Part shown: in pieces, positions 1-11,127 of the stretch
How the letters are laid out: every line of letters begins with the position of its first letter
Numbering within the stretch: the first letter of the stretch is position 1
Assembly: GCA_022315425.1 (NCBI GenBank)
Contig: JAIUPT010000029.1
Coordinates: forward strand, 640,821 to 704,820
DNA length: 64,000 nucleotides
Source of the DNA: Pseudevernia furfuracea
Lineage: Eukaryota; Ascomycota; Lecanoromycetes; Lecanorales; Parmeliaceae
Reading direction: 5' to 3'
Translations under genes and position numbers: made by a program
The notes under the pieces: generated by a model
Told to the model about the DNA's origin: nothing
What the model saw: only the letters and a program-made list of their open reading frames with translations
Database searches by the model: none

Positions 1-1185
1 ACAGAATTGAATAAGCAGATATTTAATAATGATGACGAAGGACAATCTGATTCGTCGATGAATCTTGGGAATTGAGTGTTTAAGAGAGAGAAACTCGTTA
101 AGTACAACGAATAGATCTAAGAAGTAGAGAAACAGTCTCATATTTTATCGTCTTACGAGATGCTTAAGTGTATCTTGTTGTAGCGTAAGAGAGAAGAGAT
201 TTTGCTTTAGATATATGCGCAAAGCTATTATGTAGAAAGCTACTGCGGAAAACTAACTCTTCTCTAAACGAAATATCATTACGAAAGTCTTGAACGACAC
301 GACTTGATATGAAGACATCTATACACTCTGTTGACAGTTGAAGACTATCTATGTAGTCTTCAGAGGAAGAGTCAACATATTCGAATTAGATTGTTTTCAA
401 CTTTGCGTATACCTTGCGAAAGCCTATAAAGGGACGACTCATGAACAAGGTTGACGTAAGGAAGGGCGATTTCTTTTCTCTTCGATATCATCTTTCATTG
501 ATATAACTTGCGACATGATAACAGATGTATTTCTGAGGGCAGTTAAAGACTACTTCGATAGTCTTCAAAGGGAGACTCAACATCTCCGATACACGTTATT
601 CACAAAATTACTGTTATACGTATGGCAGCGTTAGAGACATAAGCCCAACCAGACTGCAGTATACTTAACATGGCAAGCATCTTTCTCACTATACTAATCC
701 CTCTGCTAATAACTGCAATATTTTCGTTGTTAACTGATTTTGTAGCGATTTGAAGACGATTTAACAGTTATTAAAAATAATCGCCGCTTGAGAGCGGTGT
801 TATAGCGATTTCAAATCTTTTGAGAATTGTATAACGATTGTTTTATGACTTGAAAGCGAGATTGTAACGATTTCAAACCCTTTGAAAATTGTATAGCGGT
901 TGTTTTATGACTTGAAAGCGAGATTCTAACGATTTCAAACCCTTTAAAAATTATATAGCGGTTGTTTTATGATTTGAAAGCGAGATTCTAACGAATTGAA
1001 CTCTTTTCGAGACTAAGTAACGATATTCAAGTCGCTATTTATCGAGTATAAATGCGATATAAAACTAGTATTCGATAAATAACTAGTATATAATAGATAT
1101 TAACTAGACTTACATCTTAAGAGACGGGCATGATAGTAGTTTTAGAATCGTTAGTCAGCTTATCAAAGCAGCGATTCTACTTATC
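1..1185. other. AT-rich upstream part of Gypsy-1, no readable protein
   Basis: I see no convincing frame here. The stretch probably holds the 5' part of the Gypsy relic whose gag tail and protease follow, but that is inferred from position only. Two short hairpins are visible near 330-365 and 548-575: each has GAAGACTA- or AAGACTA-type arms around a 6-base loop, beside a GTTGA/CTCAAC context. A 62 bp tandem repeat lies inside at 806-1003. No LTR boundary could be fixed. Confidence 0.35.
806..1003. repeat. 62 bp tandem repeat, about 3.2 units
   Basis: Units start with CGATTTCAAA (or its mutated form) at 806, 868, 930 and 992, exactly 62 bases apart, and each contains TTTTATGACTTGAAAGCGAG. Differences between units are mostly C/T or G/A. 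The array lies in the AT-rich region upstream of the Gypsy-1 gag tail. Its function is unknown. Confidence 0.85.
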
Positions 1186-2282
1186 AAGACTATTCTTCTC
1201 GAAGAGACGTTTCACAGTAAACACTTTCGGCTTCGTCGATACAGCGTCAAATGACTACTGAATCAAGTTATCAGCAGCAAAACGCGTACGATTCTCGTTA
1301 ATCTTTTCAGTCTGTTAGTAACAATTAGAATAGCTATTAGTCTGATCGTGTCTCATATCGATTTAAAGAAGACTATCAGTCTGCTATTAATCGATTCTTT
1401 TAATCACGAGAGTAAAAGACTTATCAAGTCTTACTCGAAAAAGCAAAGAAGTAGAAAGACTAATATTCGAATTTCTTCGACGATGATTCTAATAGTTTTT
1501 ATAACGATTTTGATAACGAGCAGAAGAATAACGATTAGACTTACTTTAGTCTTAAATATGATAATACGAAATCGAAAATCAACTTCATCGACTCGTCGTT
1601 ATTAAAGTATTCTTGTTAACGATGTTATCGAAAGTTCAAGTCTAGAAATAGGCTCTTTCGTTATCTCAAAGAGCAATATTAAAACTTGAAACGAAATTTC
1701 AAGCTTTCTGCTTAGGGTTCTGTCGACGCTCATTTTACGAAATTAATTTTCAGATCTTATAATTATGCTACGAAAGCTGTTACGAAAGTAGTTCTCACGT
1801 TAAGAATCATTAAGTTTATTATTTTAATATCGTCTGAATATGAATAAGAAATCGTCTTTCGCGAGTTTCAGCACACTAAGACAGATGCTCGTCTGACTTC
1901 GAAATCTATTAACATAGAAGTCTATCTGAATTCGAAATGCTCTATCACTCTCGATGATCGTGCTTTGTTAGCATTTCTATTAGACTTTCAACGACGAATT
2001 CAAAAGTAAGCGTCTTTTATATCGATACGAGACTACGATAACAAGATCATCAACGTCACGAAGTATATTCTTATAGATTTGTACTTTTTAGAAACTCTTA
2101 GTGACACAGAATCTAATAATATAGAAGAATCTACTCTTGTTAAGATGCAGATAAAAGTTCATCTTACGAATAATCTTAAGGTCAATATGTTGATTGAAAC
2201 GAATATATTTATATCGCACAAGTTTCTGCTAGACTGCGCTTTTTAATTAGTTATTATAAATAGTTGTTAAAACGTTAAGATT
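1186..2282 (+). pseudogene. Gypsy-1 gag C-terminus and protease region, broken
   Basis: Reading through stops gives a Ser/Asn/Gln-rich gag tail (about 1190-1600), followed by a protease-linked segment ending near VNMLIETNIF (about 2183-2212). The minus-strand Gypsy copy has the matching NLRAKMLIEINIL at about 22300-22340. In Ty3/Gypsy polyproteins this block sits between gag and reverse transcriptase. Stops are of RIP type (Gln to TAA/TAG, Trp to TGA). The frame is cut at 2282 by a Copia LTR and continues at 11128. The family call is firm from the paired copy; the exact protease limits are not. Confidence 0.65.
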
Positions 2283-2404
2283 TGTCAAAATTCGGGTCAC
2301 GTGACATGGTCACGTGATGCGCTAAGGCGCATCCTCATAGTCGCTCTTTACTCTCGTAGCATTTTATAGTTAACAACTAAGTGTTCTATCATCTATTCTT
2401 GACA
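2283..2404 (+). repeat. Copia-1 LTR (5' outer), 122 bp
   Basis: It starts TGTCAAAATTCGGGTCACGT and ends TATTCTTGACA, so the ends are TG...CA with a short TGTCAA/TTGACA inverted repeat. Near its start are two CACGTG palindromes and a GCGC-containing hairpin (ATGCGC TAAG GCGCAT). Nine copies of this 122 bp LTR occur in the window: six on plus and three on minus. Confidence 0.95.
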
Positions 2405-4340
2405 GGTTATGAGCTCGAGCTTGCTCGGCGACTGTTTCACTTATATTTTATGTCTATCAGAGTCACAGTGATCTCTAAGCATTACGAGTTCATCGCAATG
2501 AACATCGCGACAGCTATGAGACTCTGTTTTTTAATCTTCTTGAGATGGACATTGCCCCTCTATAAAATGATCGTCTTTGGAATTCGAGAGGCTGGGAGCC
2601 CTATCGCAAATCGATTCGCGACATATCGAATTTAATCGAACGTCGAACGCCGAACTCGCCATACGACCGTGCGATCGAATTTCACTAAGGTCTCTGAAAT
2701 ATTGTTAGCTTTTCTGCGTGAGACACGTTAAACACGCTCAACGAGAACATTTCTCTCGTGATGTATATCGCTTTAACGTTGATGAAGCGTTTACGTGAAT
2801 CGAATCAATTATAACGACTTAAGAGACTGAACTTCAGCATCAAATCGTCTGATCACACTTCAGAGTTGATTAGTTATCGATAAACCTTCACTTAGAGCGC
2901 GTATACGTCTGTTGAGAGTCAAAACAACAAGAATTTCTTGTTGAGATAGATCTTTCGACCTTATAAGTTCTCTGAAGAAGAGAACTGAGACCCAGTCATC
3001 GAATTCTTTTCATCGTCATTCGACTTTATTCTATTATCGAATATAATTTTATCTCACGACGATAGTCATCGAAGCGACTATTCTAGATTCGAGTCTCTAT
3101 CGAAGACTCAGCATAAGAAGAACGTTATTCCCCTTCGAAGATTTACACGTCTTTAGTAATTGTCTTCGATATAGTTTCAGCGGAAATCAGATCAATTCAA
3201 ATCTTTCTTATTTCTAAGTACCTTTCATCTCAATAACATCGTTCGTATCTATCGAAGATTTAAGTATAAGCACTTCTTATTTCTCATGCAAGAACTCGAA
3301 GATTAATAATAAAAGTTGTTAAATATCGATAAGATTCTCGAGAACTCTGACGAAGATTAAAGCATCTATTTCACTCTCACTGCTTCCGCGAACGTTAATA
3401 ATATCGACTTTCAATTCGAAGTTAGCGAAGATATTCTTAATGCCTTAAGTGATATTAAGTTATTCGATCTTCGTGTCAAAAGTTCTCTGAATCTCACTTC
3501 TTCGACTTCGACTTCTTCGATTTCAAGGCCTTCGTTCTCTATCGCCTCAGTTATTTCTTAAGCTGAGTCTTTCGTTTGAGCACCATCGTCGTTATTATTC
3601 ACATCGTACGTGCCGCTTTCAGAAACCTTCTTAATAATTCTTAGCCTCTATAATCGACGAAGAATCAAGCGCATAAGACGTCGTAAGAAACATGTCAGCT
3701 TTAGTAGTTTTAGCGATTAACTCTCTCGAAGAGAGAAGCGCTTTTTCTCTAAACTCTATTATTATTTTAAAGTTCAATCTGGGATATCGTCGATGAAAGC
3801 AGAATATTAACAATTAATTGATTCTTAACAATCTTATTTTCTTTAATGCGATCATCAGTTATAGAATCTATATCGTTATCTTTTATCGTCTCGAAGATAA
3901 CGATCGCGAACTCGTCGAAGTCGAATTCGACGATAAAGACTCTCAGATTATACTCGATATTCTAATCAAGAACTATTAATCTAAGAGCACGAATCTCTAT
4001 AGGAAATTAATGCGTCGAATATTCGATCTTATTCTTAAAGAAGAGAGAGTTCATTAATACGAAAAGAACTTTCGTAAGATCATCTTCGACATCATCAGCC
4101 TTCATAAATCCCTCGTTATTTCGAAGCCTCTACGAATTCTAATTTTCCTTATGAGACTTGACGACTCTTACGACATATTCGAGTCAAGTTACATTTAAAA
4201 TCATGATCTCTTTAAGAACAAGTTCGTCAAGTTTCAAGAGATTGTCGTGACCGCCGTGAACGAAGAAGTCAGAATCTCCTCACCCGAGTCGTCGTAGATT
4301 CAGACTGCTCTCGTCATTCTTTCGCGAATCGTTCGATGTT
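2405..4340 (+). pseudogene. Truncated Copia-1 leader and gag with internal deletion
   Basis: It begins with a PBS-like stretch (GGTTATGAG...) and follows the leader and gag of the complete copies up to the end of gag near 4275. It then jumps to the protease segment (TCGTCGTAGATTCAGACTGC), losing about 480 bases relative to the copy downstream. A short AATCTCCT-like stretch at the junction suggests microhomology. It stops at 4340 directly against the middle LTR. A 19 bp palindrome (CAACAAGAATTTCTTGTTG) sits in the leader at about 2928-2946. It cannot encode a working Gag. Confidence 0.75.
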
Positions 4341-4462
4341 TGTCAAAATTCGGGTCACGTGACATGGTCACGTGATGCGTTAAGGTGCATTCTCATAGTC
4401 GCTCTTTACTCTCGTAGCATTCTATAGTTAACAACTAAGTGTTCTATCACCTATTCTTGACA
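4341..4462 (+). repeat. Copia-1 LTR (middle), 122 bp
   Basis: Same family as the LTR at 2283, with subfamily-A ending CACCTATTCTTGACA. It directly follows gag/protease sequence ending TTCGATGTT. In intact copies that sequence continues with TATCACCTACG, so the LTR marks an insertion inside an older copy. Confidence 0.95.
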
Positions 4463-4480
4463 GGTTATGAGCTCGGACTT
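4463..4480 (+). other. Primer binding site complementary to initiator tRNA-Met anticodon arm
   Basis: Directly after the LTR comes GGTTATGAGCTCGGACTTG; less mutated copies read GGTTATGAGCCCGGGC (for example at 12933). This is complementary to the anticodon arm of eukaryotic initiator tRNA-Met (GGGCTCATAACC). Priming from an internally cut tRNA half is known for copia and Ty5-type elements. The match is seen; its use as a primer is inferred from the family. Confidence 0.7.
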
Positions 4481-4930
4481 GCTCGGCGACTGTTTCACTT
4501 ATATTCTATGTCTATCAGAGTCATAGTGACCTTTAAGCATTACGAGTTTATCGCAATGAACGTCGCGATAGCTATGAGACTCTGTTTTTTAATCTTCTTG
4601 AGATGGGTATTGTTTTCTATAAAATGATCGTCTTTGAAATTTAAAAGGCTGAGAGTTCTATCGCAAATCGATTCGCGACATATCGAATCTAATCGAACGT
4701 CGAACGTCGAACTCGTTATACGATCGTGCGATCGAATTTCACTAAGGTCTCTAAAATATTGTCAGCTTCCCTGCGTGAAACACGTTAAACACGCTCAACG
4801 AGAATATTTCTTTCGCGATATATATCGCTTCAGCGTTGATAAAGCGTTTACGTGAATCGAATCAATTATAACGACTCAAGAGGCTGAACTTCAGCATCAA
4901 ATCGTCTAATCACACTTTAGAGTTGATTAG

Positions 4931-5174
4931 TTATCGACAAACCTTTACTCAGAGCGCGTATACGTCTACTGAGGATTAAAACAATAAGAATTTCTTGTTA
5001 AGATAGATCTTTCGATCTCACAAGTTCTCTAAAGAAGAGAGCTGAGGCTCAGTTATCGACAAACCTTCACTCAGAGCGCGTATACGTCTATTAAGAGTCA
5101 AAACAACAAGAATTTCTTATTAAGATAGATCTTTCGATCTCACAAGTTCTCTAAAGAAGAGGACTGAGACTCAG
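4931..5174 (+). repeat. 122 bp tandem duplication in Copia-1 leader
   Basis: TTATCGACAAACC occurs at 4931 and again at 5053, and the sequence between repeats with few changes. The same 122 bp duplication occurs in the minus-strand partial copy (60130-60373). It is absent from the copies starting at 2283 and 12811 and from the inner minus copy. Confidence 0.8.
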
Positions 5175-5639
5175 CCATCGAATTCTCTTTATCGTCATTC
5201 GACTTTATTCTGTTATCGAATATAACTTTATTTCACGACGGTAGTCATCGAAGCGACTATTCTAAATTCGAGTCTCTGTCGAAGACTCAGTATAAGAAGA
5301 ACGTTATTCTTCTTCGAAGGTCTGCACGTCTTCAATAATTGTCTTCGATACAGTCTCAGCGAAAATTAGATCAATTCAAATCTTTCTTGTCTCTAAGTAC
5401 CTTTTATCTCAATAACATCGTTCGTATCTATCGAAGATTTAAGTATAAGCACTTCTTATTTCTCGTATAAGAACTCGAAGATTAACAGCAAAAGTTGTTA
5501 GATATCGATAAGACTCTCGAGAACTCTAACGGAGATTAGAGCATCTATTTCACTCTCACTACTTTCGCGGACGTTAATAGTGTTGACTTTTAATTCGAAG
5601 TCAGCGAAGACACTCTTAGTGTCTTAAATAACATTAAGT

Positions 5640-8600
5640 TATTCGATCTTCGTGTCAAAAACTCTCTGAATCTCACTTCTTCGACTTCGACTTCTTCGAC
5701 TTTAAGATCTTCGTTCTCTATCGTCTCTCTCATCTCAGTTGCCTCTCAAGCTGAGTCTTTCGTTTGAGTATTATCGTCGTTATTATTTATATCGTACGTG
5801 TCGCCCTTAGAAATCTTCTTAGCAACTCTTAGTATTTATAATCGACGGAGAATCAAGCGTATAAGGCGTCGTAAGAAATATATTAGTCTTAGTAGTTTTA
5901 GCGATTAACTCTCTCGAAGAAGAAAGCGCTTTTTCTCTAAACTTTATTGTTATTTTGAAGTTCAATCTAAGATATCGTCGATGAAAGTAGAATATTAATA
6001 ATTGATTAATGCTTAATAATCTTGTTTTCTTTAATGCGATTATTAGTTATAGAGTCTATATCGCTATCTTTTATCGTCTCGAAAATAGCGATCGCGAACT
6101 CGTCGAAGTCGAATTCGACGATAAAGATTCTTAGATTATGCTCGATGTTTTAATCAAGAATTATTAGTCTAAGAATACGAATCTCTATAGGAAATTAATG
6201 CGTCGAATATTCGATCTTATTCTTAAAGAAGAGAGAGTTCATTAATACGAAAAGAACTTTCGTAAGATCATCTTCGACATTATCAGTCTTCATAAATCTC
6301 TCGTTATTTCGAAGTCTTTACGAATTCTAATTTTTCTTATAAAACTTGACGACTCTTACGACATATTCGAGTTAAGTTATATTTAAAATCATGATCTCTT
6401 TAAGAACAAGTTCGTCAAGTTTTAAGAGGTTGTCGTGATCGTCGTAAACGAAGAAGTTAGAATCTTCTTCAAAGAAGAAGAATTGATTATATATATCGTT
6501 CGTAACGATAAGAACAAAGATAAACAAGTTACTTTTAATAATCTCGACGACTCTGATATTAATCGTGAGATCTGTTTTTCGTGTAAGACAGCTAATCGTA
6601 AATTTAGATATCTCTTTATCAAATGCTGAATTAAGTTCTCTTATTTTAAGTCTAAGAAATTCATAACGAAAGAGAAAAAGAAGAAGAAGATAAAGATCTT
6701 CGACTTCGAGAATAAATTCTTAAATAATAAGCGTAAGCGTATCGAAGAGACGTCTTTTAATGTCTCTGCTTCAGAAGAGAACGATTATCTTAATATTAAT
6801 TATATCTTTCTGAAGGAACTAAACTTCATTATACACTATTCGAATATTAACTCGAACGACTTCAATATTCCCGATACGGCTGATAATCAAGTCATTAATC
6901 TAATCATTACGAAAGTTCTCGAATATAGTTTCATAACTGCGAATTTCGTGAATCTTCTTACTCGAATCGTCGTAGATTCAAATTACTTTCGTTATTCTTT
7001 CGCGAATTGTTCGATATTTATTATCTACGAAAAGATTTATTCTCGATCGATTAAGAACATCGAGAGAAGCGAAGTGCAGTCTTAAGACTGTAACATTATT
7101 AGTCTCGACTGTGTGATTAGAGAAGAATATGTGATAATCACTTTACGAAATATCTTATATATGTTCGATATAAGCGTCAATCTTCTCTCGATCGATAAAC
7201 TTTTAAACTTCGATATCGCTGTCTCTTTTTATAAGATAAAGTGCACTCTTATTAAGAACGATCTAAAGCTTATCGATACTCGTAATCGTGATCTCTTCTT
7301 TTTTGAATCTCTGACAGAGTCGAAATAGTACTCTGATCGCTTATAATGTGCTCTCGAATCTCATTTATTAACTCTGATATACTCGTATAAGTTATTTGAG
7401 TCAAAACAATCTGAACAAGCTCTCAAATATGATCGTTAAAATGAACTTCATCAAGAACATTGCGGAGGAGTACATCTACGAATGTTATATTATGAGACGT
7501 TAGAAGACTATCTCTTATGATAGTCTCATAGAGTTAGAAACGCAGTCTGGCGAATTTGTTTATAATAATCTTATAGAGTCTTTATTCTCTATTAAATTTA
7601 ATGACTACAGATACTTTATAATATTTAAGAATAATTTCATCTTTTACTCTAAAGTGTACTGTATTCGTTATAAGAATAAAACGTTTGTCATGTTCTTACG
7701 TTTTAAAGTCTTTCTAGAATTACGAGACTATAAGATCTATCGTATTCGTCTCGACAATAAAAAAGAATATATATTCAAGACCTTCTTAAATTATCTTCTT
7801 TAATACGGAATCAGATAGAAGCTCACTATATCTAAGAACTTCGAAATAAACGAGACGATCGAACGTTTTAAGTAGATCTTACTGTATAAGATATATCTTA
7901 TACTATTAAGTTCTCAGCTCAACAAGTCTTTCTAACTCGAAATCGTGATCATTATTAATTATTTAATTTTGCGATCCCTCAACGTTCGAATCATTGTAAC
8001 GTTATTTAAGACTTTTTATTATCGAAAGTTTATTTTATCTTATCTGCGAACGATTAATTTCGTCGTCTATGCGTTAAAGCGTATTTAAAAGAAACTCGTA
8101 AATAAAAGCGAAAAGTATATCCTTCTGAGATATAAAGAAAAGTTCATTTTTCGTCTATATAATCTCATCAAGAAGAAGATTATTCGAGTTAATAATATTC
8201 ACTTCGTTAAAAAGCGTTTCTTAATTATAAACTTTCAAGAAAAGACGAACGTTTATAAGTTCTCGATCAAGCGATAACGTCTTTATATATTAATATTCGT
8301 TATAGAGAAGACACTTAATGAATAGCGTATTACTAATATTTCGAAAGATATTATTCTTATTATAAAGCCCTCAACGACTGCATCTGTATCTACAATAAAT
8401 AGATTAAGATCAAATTTTTTATAATCAGTTGAAAAGTAGACGTCTACATTAAAGCCCTCGTCTCTCGTACGAGTCGTATCATCGATCGCATTCGCGCGAA
8501 TCTCTCGATTAATTGTTATATTATTAACTGTCGAAAGAATAACTCGTTCTCTCACTGTCGTCGAAATGATTCGCGAAGATCTCGAGTTAAGTGCGATTTA

Positions 8601-10320
8601 AAGAGTACTTCTTGATCATTTCGACATTACGATTTCGAATCTATGAGATCTATTATCTGATTCTCTCTCGAGAACATTCGCGATCTTTACGTTATTAACG
8701 AATCATGTTAATAAGTCGAATATTTTCGAGTCGACGATCTATCAACAGACTATTTTTAATCAATTCTCTCGTATACACTGAGAGCTCGTTATATAAGACG
8801 AATATAAATCTCTTATAAACAATAATATTTGATGTCTGGTTCAGACGTCTTTAGATGCTTATATTTTGAGAGATCGTTGAGTCTATATCGTGAAGCGAGG
8901 TCTCGTTGAGAAAGTTCCTCGTTATAAGACTCGCTGAGTGATTCGAGAATTCGAATAGTAGAAGGGTCGTGACTATTATAACACGTTCGTCTTAGTGATT
9001 AAGTTTATGAGTTATAAGACGATCTTTGCTTTGACAGCGGTTCTAAACTAAGACGTAAAACAAATAAACGTCAAAATCGTCTTTCTCTACGATAACGTTT
9101 AAGAGACGATTTATGTGCGACAGTTCGATGATTTCAATAAGAACAACATTAAAGTTTATAAGCTAAATAAGACTCTTTATGAACTTAAGTAATCTCTTAG
9201 AATTTGATATCAATACTTCTCGAAGTATATAAAGAAATTCGAATTGATACTTATCGAATCGAACGAGAGTGTCTTTATGAACGTTAAAAAGAGCATTATT
9301 ATAGCTCTCTATATGAATAATATATTAATTATCGACCTTAACAAAATCGATATTCAGCGTATCAAAAAGGTTCTTAATAACAAGTTTCACATATTCGACT
9401 TGAAACCTTACGTCTATTATTTAGACATGATCGTTAAAAGAGATCGTGTCGTCGATATTCTTCGTTTAAGATAAGCAGTCTATGTCACTCGTTTCTTAAA
9501 GCATTTTAACTATTAAAGTTTTAATTCAATCTTTACGTCTCTAAAAATTAATCGCAAACTACAATCTGTGAAAGAGAACTATATTACCTCGAGAAAGCTA
9601 TACGAAAACTATTAATCTATCGTGAGATCCCTTATGTATATCATATTAAAAACTCGTTTTGATATCGTCTATACTATCTCTCTTATCAGTCGCTATTCAA
9701 TTAATTCGACTCAGACACACTAGAATACAATGATTCGAATCTTTCGATATCTTAGAGACACGATACACTACGAACTTGTATACAAAGAATCTCTTCAAGC
9801 TCTCATCGAGTACATCGATTTCGATTGAATTAACGACTCGACTCGAAGATCTATCTTCGACTACATATTCAACGTCGATAGCGACGTCATTAACTAATTA
9901 TCAAAGCGTAAAGTCATCGTCGCGTTATTTACTTGCGAAGTCGAGTATATCGATCAAAAGTTGATTATTAAAGAAGTTATTTAATTAAAAACTCTTCTCA
10001 ATCAACTTCTGCGGCTCCGAGACTCTGACTCGAAGATCATTATAATCTTCGACGACAATTAGGGCGCAATTGCCCTCGTCAAGAACGCTTAATTTTATAC
10101 CCGCATCAAGCACATTGATATCGCTTATCATTTCGTGCGTGAAAAAGTCAATGACGACATCGTGAACATGCAATTCGTATTCACGAATAAACAAATAATC
10201 GACGATCTCATCAAAGCCCTCTGTCTCGACAAATTCGTTATCTTTCGCGATGTTCTTGAGATGAAATCAGTCTCAAAACATCTTCTCAGCGTCAAAGACT
10301 AACCCTCAACGCTCTTGCTT
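5640..10320 (+). pseudogene. Copia-1 gag-pol relic, locus 1 main copy
   Basis: Ty1/Copia order is readable through many stops. Gag: MRRIFDLI at about 6198 and a cysteine-bearing tail CFSCK...IKC at about 6573-6626. Protease: VVVDSN at about 6966, with Gly of the usual Asp-Ser-Gly lost. Integrase: about 7440-8300, with IRLDNKKEY near 7746. RT: about 8760-9480, where the usual YVDD reads ALYMNNILI at about 9310-9336. RNase H: about 9480-10320, ending in an ADE/K...DKF-type motif. All catalytic cores carry G-to-A or C-to-T damage. It is a dead copy, more degraded than the minus-strand copy at 52960-57700. Confidence 0.85.
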
Positions 10321-11005
10321 CTAATCTAAAGTCGTTAGTTTCAAAGGAGTAACGCTATTCACCTTGCCTATGAACGTCAAATCTTTAATATTCTTTCGAT
10401 GTCTCTTGTCTCAAATCCTTAACATCTTTTCGACGTCTTATTTCAGCGTCTTCTTACTTCAATTTAAAGTTGCCGACTTCAGGGGAGACGTCTATCAAAC
10501 CCTCAGCCTCTTTCGAATCTTATGTATCTATTCTTGAACTGCCGCAACTGTCGCTGGCGTGTCGCCCTTATTCGGTTTACCATCATGGCCCCTGGATGGA
10601 TGTCATACCCTCGGACCTCGTTTAGGTCTCGTTCGGCGCCTCAGCGCTGAATTTCGTCGCTATCACACGCTCGATCGCTGCTGTAGTCAGTTATGAGGTT
10701 TTCTTTCACTGCTTCTTGTTTCATTTCCTCATATATTTATCGACCTCGTTTTGATAGAAATTTGATGTGCATTAGGTCTATTTCAAAGAAAACTTTCAAA
10801 AAACCGTCTTTTTTCGGAAAATGAAAGTTTTGTATAAAGAACCAAAACGGATTTTTACATGTCTTCGAATTTGACATAGTCGTTTTCAGAACTTGATTTC
10901 TTCACTTTTGTGAACCGGATTTCGCGCTAACCCGATTGAGGTTTTTTGCGTCGCGAAGTGCGAAAATCGTATTTTCGTATGTTTGAGTATGCGAGCGAAG
11001 GGGAG
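10321..11005 (+). other. Copia-1 3' tail with polypurine tract (long form)
   Basis: Noncoding tail after RNase H. This copy and the one at 28080-28757 keep a stretch of about 310 bases (here about 10380-10690) that the subfamily-B copies (18390-18748 and 52503-52900 minus) lack. It ends in a purine-rich run, GCGAGCGAAGGGGAG, directly before the LTR, in the position of the polypurine tract that primes second-strand synthesis. Confidence 0.65.
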
Positions 11006-11127
11006 TGTCAAAATTCGGGTCACGTGACATGGTCACGTGATGCGCTAAGGCGCATCCTCATAGTCGCTCTTTACTCTCGTAGCATTCTATAGTTAACAAC
11101 TAAGTGTTCTACCACCTATTCTTGACA
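11006..11127 (+). repeat. Copia-1 LTR (3' outer), 122 bp
   Basis: Ends CACCTATTCTTGACA and is followed by AGATT, the duplicate of the 5 bases before 2283. It retains CTACCACC where the 5' LTR reads CTATCATC, which fits C-to-T mutation of the 5' copy. Confidence 0.95.

Larger units (their letters stand above)
2283..11127 (+). mobile_element. Three-LTR Copia composite (Copia-1, locus 1)
   Basis: The outer LTRs (2283-2404 and 11006-11127) are flanked by the same 5 bp: AGATT at 2278-2282 and again at 11128-11132. A third LTR of the same family lies inside at 4341-4462. The order is LTR, truncated leader and gag, LTR, full leader and gag-pol, LTR. The matching flanks show that the outer pair behaves as one insertion into Gypsy-1. 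The middle LTR is best explained by one copy inserted into another, followed by recombination that removed the downstream part of the host copy. The outer LTRs differ at three positions, all C/T. Confidence 0.85.

Noticed and set aside
6435..6629. Overlapping opposite-strand frames in the gag zinc region (also 14761-14973 and 56596-56808)
   Set aside because: The minus-strand version in plus-strand copies is a shadow of gag; the gag reading is supported by all copies.
8283..8555. Minus-strand open frames over the Copia linker (also 16671-16892, 26064-26306 and, in mirror, 54676-54948)
   Set aside because: They lie antisense to the low-complexity Copia integrase/RT linker, which is the real frame in the least damaged copy (55010-54450).
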